Of a stretch of DNA of 64,000 nt, positions 1-7,800 are shown one piece after another. The position numbers were made by a program, and so were the translations under genes. The notes beneath the pieces were generated by a model. The model was given only the letters and a program-made list of their open reading frames with translations, was not told where the DNA came from and made no database searches. Position 1 is the first letter of the stretch. Each line of letters starts with the position of its first letter. This DNA comes from Galbitalea sp. SE-J8 (GTDB lineage: Bacteria > Actinomycetota > Actinomycetes > Actinomycetales > Microbacteriaceae), in the NCBI RefSeq assembly GCF_030345695.1, contig NZ_JAUASV010000014.1, forward strand, positions 25,303-89,302, written 5' to 3'.

Positions 1-10
1 CTGCGCCCCC

Positions 11-808
11 TCACACGGACGAAGGTACGAACACGATCATCATCGGTCCGGGCACGCCGCGCAGCGGATAGGCATCCCACTCGACGGCGATCTCCCCGAT
101 CCGAGGGTGACGGATGGTCTTGGAGCCGTGGAGGTTGTCGCGCACCTCGTTCCGAGCCCAGAGTCGTCGGAACTCGCCGCTGTGCAGACTCAGCTCTCCG
201 ACGATCGTCACTGCTCTCGGATCTCCGGGGTCGTGCCCGATGGCAGAGCGGAACAGGCCGATGTAGTCGAGCGCCATCGTCTCCCAGCCCGCGCAGCGGA
301 GCCTCGAGTCGTCGTCGTGGAAGAGGACGTGCAGCATGTTGCGCCGGCCCTGGGGCAGCTCGAGCGGGTCGCCCAGCAGGTCTACGGCGGAATCGTTCCA
401 GGCGAGCAGATCCAGGTGGCGGCTGAGCACGAACGCCGGTAGTCCCATCGCCTGGAGCATCCGCTTCGCGTTCTCGGGGACGCGATCCTGCTTGCGGCGT
501 TTCGGGGTCTCCGGCTGGCGCACTGCGCGGGCCAGGGTCATCACGTGGCGATGCTCCGCAGCATCCAGGCGGAGCGCCTCGGAGAGCGAGTCGAGCAGCG
601 CGTCGGATGGCTTCGCGCCCCGGCCCTGTTCCAGGCGCTGGTAGTAGTCGGTGCTGAGACCGGCGAGGACCGCGACCTCCTCCCGTCGCAGACCATCCAC
701 CCGGCGGCGCGGCCCCGGCTCCAGACCGAGATCCTCGGGGCGAGTACGCTCCCGACGGGACCGGAGGAACTCTCCGAGTTCTCGTGCGGCGGTCTCTGCC
801 GTGCTCAT
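11..808 (-). CDS. XRE-family regulator with MmyB-like ligand-binding domain
   Basis: DNA-binding transcriptional regulator of 265 aa. An HTH_31-type helix-turn-helix fills roughly residues 10-80, with the recognition segment around LAGLSTDYYQRLEQGR. The C-terminal half (about 105-260) has the LAWNDSA signature and spacing of the MmyB-like ligand-binding fold seen in many actinobacterial regulators, and the length is normal for that family. It starts at ATG 806-808 and is divergent from the SDR gene at 948. That pairing is common, with the regulator usually controlling its own promoter and the oxidoreductase. A TAGGAC box 9 nt before the ATG could give a very short leader. Ligand unknown; the class is clear, the regulatory target is inferred from position only. 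Confidence 0.85.
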   Translation of the reverse strand: MSTAETAARELGEFLRSRRERTRPEDLGLEPGPRRRVDGLRREEVAVLAGLSTDYYQRLEQGRGAKPSDALLDSLSEALRLDAAEHRHVMTLARAVRQPETPKRRKQDRVPENAKRMLQAMGLPAFVLSRHLDLLAWNDSAVDLLGDPLELPQGRRNMLHVLFHDDDSRLRCAGWETMALDYIGLFRSAIGHDPGDPRAVTIVGELSLHSGEFRRLWARNEVRDNLHGSKTIRHPRIGEIAVEWDAYPLRGVPGPMMIVFVPSSV

Positions 809-947
809 GCGGACATCGTCCTACCGCGCGAGGGAGCCGGGTGCATCGCACCATTCTCCGACCGGGCGAGGCGAGGATGGTGGGTCTGCCAGACCCAGGA
901 TGCCGAGGACGACGGGGACGAGACGACCGACTCGTAGCGTGAGGTCC

Positions 948-1874
948 ATGAGGTCATGGACAGCATCCGACATCCCCGACCAGACCGGGCGGACCGCGAT
1001 CGTCACGGGAGCGAACTCCGGCCTCGGTCTCGTCACGGCGACCGAGCTGGCGCGCCACGGGGCCGACGTCGTCCTCGCCGTGCGGAACACCACGGCGGGC
1101 GAGGCGGCCGCGGCGACGATTCAGGATGAGGCACCGGGCGCACGCGTCTCAGTGCGGAGTCTCGACCTCGCGTCGCTCGACTCGGTCCGCGCGTTCGCAG
1201 AGCGCGCGTCCGACGAGCTCGACCGGATCGACCTGCTCGTCAACAACGCCGGTCTCGTCATCCTCGGAAATCGCCGGACGACAGCGGAGGGCTTCGAGCT
1301 TCACCTCGGCACCAACCACCTCGGCCACTTCGCACTCACCGGCCGGCTGCTCCCGCTCCTGGAACGCGGACGGTCACCCCGTGTGGTGTCGCTGAGCTCG
1401 CTCTCGCACCGGGGGGCGCACCTGCGGTTCGACGACCTGATGTTCGAGAAGACGTGGGATGCCTCCGCCGCGTACGGCGCGTCGAAACTCGCGAACACGG
1501 TCTTCGGCATCGAACTGGACCGCCGCCTCCGCGCCACGGGTTCACCGATCATCAGCACGCTCGCGCACCCGGGAGTGTCCCGCTCGAACCTGACGCCGCG
1601 GGCGTGGGAGAGCCGCGGCGCGATCGGGAAGGTCATCGCCGCGGCCTTCGCCGCGCTCAACACCCAGCCGACCGAGCAGGGCGCGCTGCCGCAGCTCTAT
1701 GCGGCCACCGCGAACGGTGTTCGCGGGAGCCAGTTCTTCGGTCCAGCCGGGAAGAACGAGCAGCGCGGGGACGTCACCGAGGTCCAGGCCGCGGCCGAGG
1801 CCCGCGACCCCGGCGTGGGGAGGGAGCTCTGGGCGGTGTCCGAGCGCTTGACCGAAGTGCGCTACCCGACCTGA
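948..1874 (+). CDS. Short-chain dehydrogenase/reductase (retinol dehydrogenase-like)
   Basis: NAD(P)-dependent oxidoreductase of 308 aa with a Rossmann fold. The cofactor motif TGANSGLG is at residues 20-27, the acidic LDLASLDS segment at 72-79, NNAG at 99-102, a serine near 150 and the catalytic YGASK (Tyr176, Lys180). The length and the YGASKLAN context fit the retinol-dehydrogenase-like 'extended classical' SDRs of actinobacteria. The frame is open far upstream, but the protein family begins at ATG 948; an in-frame GTG at 939 is an alternative start. No strong ribosome site is visible, only a weak GAGG-like stretch. It lies divergent to the XRE regulator, which probably controls it. Substrate cannot be predicted. 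Confidence 0.88.
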   Translation: MRSWTASDIPDQTGRTAIVTGANSGLGLVTATELARHGADVVLAVRNTTAGEAAAATIQDEAPGARVSVRSLDLASLDSVRAFAERASDELDRIDLLVNNAGLVILGNRRTTAEGFELHLGTNHLGHFALTGRLLPLLERGRSPRVVSLSSLSHRGAHLRFDDLMFEKTWDASAAYGASKLANTVFGIELDRRLRATGSPIISTLAHPGVSRSNLTPRAWESRGAIGKVIAAAFAALNTQPTEQGALPQLYAATANGVRGSQFFGPAGKNEQRGDVTEVQAAAEARDPGVGRELWAVSERLTEVRYPT

Positions 1875-1952
1875 CCCGCACCCCGTGGACCACGCCGGTC
1901 GCTCCTTCGGCGCCCGCGGTGCCATGAACCATCCCGCACGGTCGTGCACGAG

Positions 1953-2351
1953 TCACCCGGCGGGCGCGATCACATCCAGCCCCGCGGCCCGGGCGGCCTC
2001 GCCGAGCCTACGGTCGTAGGTGAGGACAGCAGATGCGTCGAGCCGCATCGCCGCCTCAAGGTGCAGGGCGTCCAGGGTGCGCAGGTACTGCATGGGCAGG
2101 AAGCCGGCGCTGCGGTGGACGGCGCGGTCGAGAGCCGCGAGCGCGACACCGTCGAGCACTCTCGTGACGTCGGCTTGATCGAGACCCTCTCGGACCGCGA
2201 CGCGGCGCAGCTCGGTCTCGAGCAGGTCACTGGAGACCAGCGCAGCTTGCGTCTGGTCGAGCCATTCCAGGAGGGCGGGACTCTCGGGCTGATCGACGAG
2301 CACCGCGCCGAGAGCCGACGTGTCGACGTAGACGACCGGACGGGAGCTCAC
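1953..2351 (-). CDS. vapC: VapC-like PIN-domain toxin (ribonuclease)
   Basis: PIN-domain nuclease of 132 aa, the normal VapC size. The acidic metal-binding residues are in place: Asp10 in VVYVDTSAL, Glu45/47 in DLLETELRR, Asp94 in TLDALHLEAA and Asp113 in LTYDRRL. VapC toxins cleave tRNA or rRNA when the paired antitoxin is degraded. The GTG start (2349-2351) overlaps the stop of the antitoxin gene by four bases (GTGA), so translation is coupled and the pair is one transcript. The frame stays open upstream through the antitoxin gene, but homology begins at this GTG. Target RNA unknown. Confidence 0.88.
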   Translation of the reverse strand: MSSRPVVYVDTSALGAVLVDQPESPALLEWLDQTQAALVSSDLLETELRRVAVREGLDQADVTRVLDGVALAALDRAVHRSAGFLPMQYLRTLDALHLEAAMRLDASAVLTYDRRLGEAARAAGLDVIAPAG

Positions 2352-2629
2352 AGCCGGTCCCCACGCAGGTCGTCGAGCATCACGGCGGGCCCCTGCTCCG
2401 TGCTCTTGCGCTCGATGTCCAGTGCCGCCCAGCCACCCTCGCGCCGCACCGGGCGAACGATCGTCAGCCCGGGGGCGGGCGCGTCCAGCGGCACGATCCG
2501 TCCCACGGGCACCCCGCTGTTGGTCAGGACGAAGGAGTGGCCCTCGCTCACCGCTCGGAGCACGCGGCCGGACTCGTTGCGCAGCTCGCGCTGCGACAGG
2601 GTCTCGTCCTGAGGTTCGAGGCTGCTCAC
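2348..2629 (-). CDS. vapB: VapB-like antitoxin (Phd/YefM-type N terminus)
   Basis: Antitoxin of 93 aa encoded immediately before vapC. The first 50 residues carry the Phd/YefM pattern (LSQRELRNESGRVLRAV, then FVLTNSGVPVGRIVPL), which forms the DNA-binding dimer. The C-terminal tail is the part expected to wrap the toxin. Start at GTG 2627-2629, with an AGCC-rich leader and no strong ribosome site. The product should neutralise VapC and, in the complex, repress its own promoter. A degraded nucleotidyltransferase frame lies directly upstream, so the promoter probably sits inside that remnant or just before it. Confidence 0.85.
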   Translation of the reverse strand: MSSLEPQDETLSQRELRNESGRVLRAVSEGHSFVLTNSGVPVGRIVPLDAPAPGLTIVRPVRREGGWAALDIERKSTEQGPAVMLDDLRGDRL

Positions 2630-2927
2630 GGCCCCGCCGTAGCACCCGTGCGACGCGGGGGCTGTGCACCATCCGTTCCAGAAGAGTCGCAACTCGCACT
2701 GCGACCGCGTCGGCGAGCGTCGAGGCCGAAAGCCGCCGCTCGAGCACGAGCGGGTGCCCGTCGGCAGGGTCCAGCTCGACGAGGATGTCGATGTCCGACC
2801 CCGCATGCGCAGTGACCCGGGCGACGGAGCCGAACAGCTTCGGACTGGTTGCGCCATACCGGTCAAGAACTACCTGGACCTCGTCCCGACGCGCGTCGAT
2901 GAGCGCGTCTCGGGCGTCATGACGATC
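2630..2927 (-). pseudogene. Remnant of a MNT-type nucleotidyltransferase
   Basis: This minus-strand frame encodes a recognisable minimal nucleotidyltransferase core: KLFGSVARVTAHAGSDIDIL, with the GS..R and DxD metal-binding motif, then LVELDPADGHPLVLERR and a terminal HSPRVARVL. In MntA-type proteins the same elements span about 100 aa. No ATG, GTG or TTG precedes the core in frame before the TGA at 2928-2930. The segment between the core and the SPRVARVL end is unlike the family, and the frame has no stop of its own, running on through vapB out of phase. It therefore looks decayed rather than functional. It may be the relic of a second toxin-antitoxin gene. Confidence 0.6.
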
Positions 2928-2997
2928 TCAGGCATGCCCTCGCGCTATGACGAGCCACGGCGGGCCCCAGCTCGAACTACGCAGCACCGGCAGGGCT

Positions 2998-3062
2998 CCA
3001 GTGAAGCCCAAGAGCCAGTGAAGGCCAGAAGCCACTGAAGCCCAGAAGCCACTGAAGCCCAG
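2998..3062. repeat. Minisatellite of 17-18-bp units beside ychF stop
   Basis: About four tandem units read on the minus strand as GGGCTTCAGTGGCTTCT with slight variants. The array begins a few bases past the ychF stop codon. The two units nearest ychF are identical and the outer ones have diverged. The array is noncoding. Confidence 0.8.
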
Positions 3063-3065
3063 GGG

Positions 3066-4139
3066 TTAGAGCGCGAAGCGGAACTCGACCACGTCGCCGT
3101 CCTGCATGACGTAGTCCTTGCCCTCGATGCGAGCCTTCCCCTTCGCGCGGGCCTCGGCGATCGAGCCGGCCGCGATGAGGTCGTCGAAGCCGATGACCTC
3201 CGCCTTGATGAAGCCCTTCTCGAAGTCCGTGTGGATGACGCCCGCCGCCTGCGGGGCCTTGGCCCCCTGCGGGATCGTCCACGCGCGCGACTCCTTCGGC
3301 CCCGCGGTGAGGTAGGTCTGCAGGCCGAGCGTCGCGAACCCGACGCGGGCGAGCTGGTCGAGACCGCTCTCGGTCTGACCGGTCGACTCGAGCAGCTCCT
3401 GGGCGTCCTCCGGGTCGAGGTCGATGAGCTCGCTCTCCACCTTCGCGTCGAGGAACACGGCCTGGGCGGACGCGACGAGAGCGGCCAGCTCCGCCCGGCG
3501 CACCGCATCCGTCAGCACCTGCTCGTCGACGTTGAACACGTACAGGAACGGCTTCGCGGTGAGCAGCCCCAGCTCGCGGATCGGCGCCAGGTCGAGAGCG
3601 GATGCGCTGAGCGGCTTCGCGCCGTCGAGCCATGCCTTCGCGGCGAGCGCCGTCTCGAGCACGGCGGCCTCAATGCGCTTGCCCTTGACCTCCTTCTCGT
3701 AGCGCGGCAGCGCCCTCTCGAGTGTCTGCAGGTCGGCGAGCACGAGCTCGGTGTTGATCGTCTCCATGTCGTCCGAGGGGTCGACGACGCCCGCGACGTG
3801 CACGACGTCGTCGTCCGCGAACCCGCGCACGACCTGCGCGATCGCGTCGGCCTCGCGGATGTTCGCGAGGAACTGGTTGCCGAGCCCCTCCCCCTCGCTC
3901 GCGCCCTTCACGATGCCGGCGATGTCGACGAACGAGACCGTCGCGGGCACGGTGCGCTCGCTGCCGAACAGCTCCGCGAGCCGGTCGAGCCGCGGGTCGG
4001 GCAGGCTCACGACGCCGACGTTCGGCTCGATCGTCGCGAACGGGTAGTTCGCCGCGAGCACGTCGTTCTTGGTCAGCGCGTTGAAGAGCGTCGACTTGCC
4101 GACGTTGGGAAGTCCGACGATTCCGATGGTGAGAGCCAC
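3066..4139 (-). CDS. ychF: Redox-responsive ATPase/GTPase YchF (Obg family, OLA1 type)
   Basis: Ribosome-associated P-loop ATPase of 357 aa, the canonical length. The G1 loop is GLPNVGKST (residues 9-17), the G3 region is VDIAGIVKGASEGEGLGN, and the NVDE near 210 replaces the usual NKxD, which explains the ATP preference of this family. A coiled-coil insertion lies in the middle (about 130-180) and a TGS domain ends the protein (KGFIKAEVIGF onwards). The product acts in the cytoplasm at ribosomes and in stress responses. Starts at ATG 4137-4139, with a TACGCT box at 4148-4153 that would leave a leader of only a few bases. It is a single-gene unit, divergent from the DHA2 exporter. Confidence 0.97.
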   Translation of the reverse strand: MALTIGIVGLPNVGKSTLFNALTKNDVLAANYPFATIEPNVGVVSLPDPRLDRLAELFGSERTVPATVSFVDIAGIVKGASEGEGLGNQFLANIREADAIAQVVRGFADDDVVHVAGVVDPSDDMETINTELVLADLQTLERALPRYEKEVKGKRIEAAVLETALAAKAWLDGAKPLSASALDLAPIRELGLLTAKPFLYVFNVDEQVLTDAVRRAELAALVASAQAVFLDAKVESELIDLDPEDAQELLESTGQTESGLDQLARVGFATLGLQTYLTAGPKESRAWTIPQGAKAPQAAGVIHTDFEKGFIKAEVIGFDDLIAAGSIAEARAKGKARIEGKDYVMQDGDVVEFRFAL

Positions 4140-4187
4140 GGGGGTCCAGCGTACCGGTGCGCTCGGGAGCGGTGACGCCGGCGGGTG

Positions 4188-4277
4188 CCGTTCAAAACTC
4201 CGGAGAAAAACGCGGTCGGCGGGACGGAACGGCGCGAAGCGGGCTCAACACGCCAGAATCTCCGGAGTTCTGAACGG
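4188..4277. repeat. 90-bp element with 19-bp complementary ends
   Basis: The left arm at 4188-4206 (CCGTTCAAAACTCCGGAGA) and the right arm at 4259-4277 (TCTCCGGAGTTCTGAACGG) are reverse complements with one mismatch. They enclose 52 bp of GC-rich sequence. The arms are AT-richer than their surroundings. The architecture matches the 83-bp elements elsewhere in the window, but the arm sequence is unrelated. Confidence 0.8.
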
Positions 4278-4335
4278 GCCCGCGGGCCGGGGAACGGATC
4301 CCACGCCGTCGGCACGTGTCGCGAGCCTCGATCCC

Positions 4336-4382
4336 GCAACTTGCGCAGAGTGCAAAGTTGCAGCTACCGTAACTTTGCACTC
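4336..4382 (+). promoter_or_regulatory. Promoter with three alternating TetR-type half-sites
   Basis: GCAACTT (4336-4342) and AAGTTGC (4355-4361) form one inverted pair. GAGTGCAAAGTT (4348-4359) and AACTTTGCACTC (4371-4382) form a perfect 12-bp pair that shares the middle half-site. A candidate -35 TTGCGC (4341-4346) and -10 TACCGT (4365-4370), 18 bp apart, sit under the sites. The likely ligand-responsive repressor is the TetR protein encoded just downstream at 6460. Confidence 0.7.
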
Positions 4383-4476
4383 GCCGAAGGCATCGGCGAC
4401 GCACGAAGCCGACGCGGGCTCCGCCTTCCCCGTCGGCAGGCGGTTCCCGCGCGATCCCTCCTCCGAACGGAACCGC

Positions 4477-6393
4477 ATGTCCTCCTCCGCCACCGCGGCG
4501 CCGACGTCGACCGGGCACGCGCCCGTGATGTCGCACCGGCAGATCCTCCTCGTCATCTACGGCCTCATGGCCGGCATGTTCCTGTCGTCGCTCGACCAGA
4601 CCATCGTCGGCACCGCCATCCGCACCATCGGCGACGACCTGCACGGCCTCGACCAGCAGGCCTGGGTCACGACCGCCTACCTGATCACCTCGACGATCGC
4701 GACGCCGATCTACGGCAAACTCAGCGACATCTTCGGCCGCCGCCCGCTGTTCATCTTCGGCATCGCGGTGTTCCTGCTCGGCTCCGTGCTCTCGACGTTC
4801 TCCACGTCGATGCTCATGCTCGCCGGCTTCCGCGCCGTGCAGGGCATCGGCGCCGGCGCGATGATGTCGCTGCCGCTCGCGATCATGGCCGACATGCTCG
4901 CGCCGCGTGAGCGCGCGAAGTACCAGGGCTACTTCTTCGCGGTGTTCGGCATCTCATCCGTCGTCGGACCGCTCATCGGCGGCCTGTTCGCGGGCGCGCA
5001 CGAGATCCTGTTCATCTCGGGCTGGCGCTGGGTGTTCCTGATCAACCTGCCGATCGGCGCCGTCGCGCTGTTCATGGTCATCTCGTTCCTGCACCTGCCG
5101 AAGTTCGAGCGCCACAACGCGCCGCGCATCGACTGGTGGGGTGCGGCGTTCATCATCGTCACGCTCGCTCCGCTGCTGCTCATCGCGGAACAGGGCCGCG
5201 AGTGGGGCTGGGGCTCCGCGGGCGCCATCGTCTGCTACGCCATCGGCGCGATCGGACTCGTCACGCTCATCCTCGTCGAGCGCGCGATGGGAACGGATGC
5301 GATCATCCCGCTGCGCCTGTTCCGTTCCGGCGTGTTCTCGATGGCGACCGTGCTCGGCGTGCTCGTCGGCTTCGGCATGTTCGGCGCGATGCTCACCATC
5401 CCGCTCTACCTGCAGATCGTCGCCGGCCTGACCCCGACGGTCTCCGGCTTCGCGATGATCCCGATGATCGTGGGACTCATGATCGCGGCGATCGGCTCGA
5501 CGCAGATCATGTCGCGCACCGGGCACTACCGCATCTTCCCGGTCACGGGCACGTTCGCGACCGGGGTGGGCTTCTTCATCCTCACCTTCCTGACGATCGA
5601 CAAGCCGCTGTGGTTCCTCATGCTCGGCATGTTCTTCATCGGTCTCGGCCTCGGCCAGCTCATGCAGACGCTCACGCTCGCCAGCCAGGGCTCGGTCGAG
5701 CCCGACCAGATGGGCGTGGCGACGAGCGCGTCGACCTTCTTCCGCCAGATCGGTGGAACGCTCGGCGTCGCCATCCTGCTCTCGGTGCTGTTCTCGGTGC
5801 TGCCGGGCAACATCATGAAGGCGAACCAGGACACCGCGACGCTCACGTCGGCGCTGTCGGCCGCGCTCGACCCGGAGGTCGCCGACGCCCCGGCCAACGC
5901 CGCGATCATGAAGCAGCTCTGGACGCCCCTCGTCGAGCCGCTCGAGCAGCAGGCGACCGCGCAGGGCATCGACCTCACGGATGCCACGCAGCGCTCGGCC
6001 TTCGTCGACGCGGTCGTGCCCGCGATCGAGAAGCAGCTCGACGCGAACGCGGACGTCTCGAGCTCGTCGAGCAGCTCCACGAGCGACACGTCGTTCCTCA
6101 ACGGCGCCGACAGGCGCCTGAGCGCGCCGTTCCTGACCGGGTTCAACGACTCGGCGGTCGTCGTGTACTGGATCGCGCTCGGCGTCATCCTGCTCGCGTT
6201 CGTGCTCACCTGGTTCTTCAAGGTGCCGCCGCTGCGCCAGCGCTCCGCCCTGCAGGAGCGCGCCGACTCGGAGCGCGCGGCCGAGGAGGAGCTCGCCGCC
6301 GAGGAGGAGCTCGCGATCCAGGCGGATGCCGCCGCGGCCCAGACCGGATCGCTCGTCGCGCCGGTGACCGGGAGCATCCCGACCCAGCGGTGA
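4477..6393 (+). CDS. MFS multidrug exporter, DHA2 (14-TM) family
   Basis: Inner-membrane proton-coupled drug exporter of 638 aa. The first helix carries LSSLDQTIVGTAIRTI, the typical DHA2 motif D. Motif A is GKLSDIFGRRPLF after TM2, and motif C-like glycines are seen in TM5 (GPLIGGLFAG). Fourteen hydrophobic segments are readable. A long periplasmic-side loop (about 430-540) ends in a serine run, and the cytoplasmic tail is rich in EEELA repeats. The frame is open upstream, but ATG 4477 precedes the conserved start and gives a normal N terminus. The tetR gene follows in the same direction after 66 nt, and the operator cluster at 4336-4382 suggests repression by that TetR. Substrate unknown. 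Confidence 0.92.
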   Translation: MSSSATAAPTSTGHAPVMSHRQILLVIYGLMAGMFLSSLDQTIVGTAIRTIGDDLHGLDQQAWVTTAYLITSTIATPIYGKLSDIFGRRPLFIFGIAVFLLGSVLSTFSTSMLMLAGFRAVQGIGAGAMMSLPLAIMADMLAPRERAKYQGYFFAVFGISSVVGPLIGGLFAGAHEILFISGWRWVFLINLPIGAVALFMVISFLHLPKFERHNAPRIDWWGAAFIIVTLAPLLLIAEQGREWGWGSAGAIVCYAIGAIGLVTLILVERAMGTDAIIPLRLFRSGVFSMATVLGVLVGFGMFGAMLTIPLYLQIVAGLTPTVSGFAMIPMIVGLMIAAIGSTQIMSRTGHYRIFPVTGTFATGVGFFILTFLTIDKPLWFLMLGMFFIGLGLGQLMQTLTLASQGSVEPDQMGVATSASTFFRQIGGTLGVAILLSVLFSVLPGNIMKANQDTATLTSALSAALDPEVADAPANAAIMKQLWTPLVEPLEQQATAQGIDLTDATQRSAFVDAVVPAIEKQLDANADVSSSSSSSTSDTSFLNGADRRLSAPFLTGFNDSAVVVYWIALGVILLAFVLTWFFKVPPLRQRSALQERADSERAAEEELAAEEELAIQADAAAAQTGSLVAPVTGSIPTQR

Positions 6394-6459
6394 CGCGTGG
6401 GGGCTCCGGCCGCGCGCCGGGGCCCCCCGCGCATCCGTTCGGTCCCGTTGGGGAAAGCC

Positions 6460-7056
6460 ATGAGCACGATCGAGAACGGCGAGGAGACGGCCGCCTTCGG
6501 GCTGCGCAGCCGGAAGAAGCTCGTCACCCGCACCACGTTGCAGCTCGCGGCGCGCGCGCTCATCGAGGAGCGCGGCGTCGGCGGCGCGACCGTCGAGGAG
6601 ATCTGCGCCCGTGCCGGGGTCAGCCCGCGCACGTTCTTCAACTACTTCCCGTCGAAGGCCGCCGCGGCCCTGGGCCTGCCCGAGAGTCCCGTGCCGCCCG
6701 AGCACGTCGAGCTCTTCCTCGGCCACGCCGAGGGCGGTCTGGTCGACGACCTGTGCGTGCTCGTCGCCGCGAGCGCCGCGGACATCGACGAGCACGGCGC
6801 CCGCAAGGAGCTCGTGCGGCGGCATCCGGAGCTCGCGCCCACCATGTTCCACTGGCTGCACTCGCTGCGGCAGGAGCTCGTCGTGCTCGCGACCGAGCGC
6901 GCCGACGAACACACCGCCCGCATCGCGGTCGCGCTCGTGATCGCCGCGTTCATCGAGGTGCAGCAGGACGCGCAGGTGCCCTCGCGGGCGATGCTCGGCG
7001 AGCGGATGCGGGCGAACGTGCGCGAGATGTGCGCGCTCGGAGCGGACCTGCGCTGA
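6460..7056 (+). CDS. TetR/AcrR-family repressor of the adjacent exporter
   Basis: Regulator of 198 aa. The helix-turn-helix lies at about residues 18-62 (TLQLAARALIEERGVGGATVEEI, then VSPRTFFNYFPSK, where the NYF.SK ending is diagnostic). The C-terminal ligand domain is short and less conserved. The ATG at 6460 is chosen because GGGGAAAG stands 4 nt before it (6449-6456); the longer open frame starts inside the intergenic region. Its location behind the DHA2 exporter and the paired half-sites in the exporter promoter make autoregulated, drug-inducible control likely. The stop codon lies inside a 33-bp tandem duplication. Confidence 0.9.
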   Translation: MSTIENGEETAAFGLRSRKKLVTRTTLQLAARALIEERGVGGATVEEICARAGVSPRTFFNYFPSKAAAALGLPESPVPPEHVELFLGHAEGGLVDDLCVLVAASAADIDEHGARKELVRRHPELAPTMFHWLHSLRQELVVLATERADEHTARIAVALVIAAFIEVQQDAQVPSRAMLGERMRANVREMCALGADLR

Positions 7057-7105
7057 GCCCGGCGCCGCGCGTGAGCGGACCTGCGCTGAGCCCGGCGCCG
7101 CGCGT
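7041..7105. repeat. 33-bp tandem duplication over the tetR stop codon
   Basis: The unit 7041-7073 (beginning AGCGGACCTGCGCTGAGCCC) is followed directly by a second copy at 7074-7105 that lacks only its last base. The first copy contains the final codons and stop of tetR, so the second copy is a duplicated gene end. Confidence 0.9.
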
Positions 7106-7144
7106 CATCCGTCGAACGTCGGGGGCCGGTGCGAGGGTGATGAC

Positions 7145-7750
7145 GTGCCCCTGGACTTCACCGCCATCGACTTCGAGACCGCCAACAACTCCGCCGCGAG
7201 CGCGTGCTCCGTGGGTCTCGTGAAGGTGCGCGACGGCGCCGTCGTCGACACGGCGAGCTGGTTCATCCGCCCGCCGTCCGGGCACGACCGCTTCCTCGAG
7301 TGGAACACGCGCATCCACGGCATCTCGCCGGCGGATGTCGTGGACGCCCCGCTCTGGAGCGAGCAGCTCGCCGACCTCGTCGCCTTCGCCGACGGCGACG
7401 TGCTCGTGGCGCACAACGCCGGGTTCGACATGGGCGTCATCCGGGCGGCGTGCGGCGCGAGCTACGTCGAGACGCCGTCGTTCGGCTACCTGTGCAGCCT
7501 GCAGGTCGCGCGCCGCACCTACCACCTCGACTCCTACCGCCTGCCGGTCGCCGCGATGGCCGCGGGCTTCGAGGACTTCCGGCACCACGACGCGCTCGCC
7601 GACTCGCTCGCGTGCGCGGCGATCATCGTGCACGCCGCCCGCCGCCACGGCGCCGACGACGTGGGGCGTCTCGCGACGATCTCGGGTGCACGGATGGGGC
7701 GGATCGGCGCCGCGGCGGCCGACCACCGTCCGGCGGCGCTCACGCTCTGA
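7145..7750 (+). CDS. DEDDh 3'-5' exonuclease (DnaQ/epsilon-like)
   Basis: Single-domain exonuclease of 201 aa in the RNase T/DnaQ superfamily. All catalytic positions are visible: Asp9 and Glu11 in AIDFETAN, Asp95 in HNAGFD, and His148 with Asp153 in HHDALADS. It resembles stand-alone 'exonuclease domain' proteins that trim DNA or RNA 3' ends; there is no polymerase or BRCT domain. Start at GTG 7145, shortly after the tandem duplication; GAGGG lies 7 nt upstream. Probably transcribed alone or by read-through from tetR. Specific substrate not predictable. Confidence 0.9.
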   Translation: MPLDFTAIDFETANNSAASACSVGLVKVRDGAVVDTASWFIRPPSGHDRFLEWNTRIHGISPADVVDAPLWSEQLADLVAFADGDVLVAHNAGFDMGVIRAACGASYVETPSFGYLCSLQVARRTYHLDSYRLPVAAMAAGFEDFRHHDALADSLACAAIIVHAARRHGADDVGRLATISGARMGRIGAAAADHRPAALTL

Positions 7751-7800
7751 GCCACCCGGCGAGGCGCCGCCGTGCGGAGGGTCAGCGCCGCGCGGAGGGG

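Larger units (their letters stand above)
4140..4476. other. Intergenic region ychF / DHA2 exporter
   Basis: This 337-bp divergent gap holds no gene. It contains the short ychF promoter, a 90-bp inverted-repeat element (4188-4277), the exporter promoter with three operator half-sites (4336-4382) and a leader of about 100 nt before the exporter ATG. Confidence 0.75.

Noticed and set aside
1953..2747. Single minus-strand reading of nucleotidyltransferase end, vapB region and vapC as one 264-aa protein
   Set aside because: The middle part is vapB read out of phase; the GTGA junction and the family start of the PIN domain show two separate genes.
5136..7223. Long plus-strand frame across the DHA2 exporter, tetR and exonuclease
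   Set aside because: Out of phase with all three genes and composed of low-complexity Arg/His-rich sequence; it is a frame shadow.
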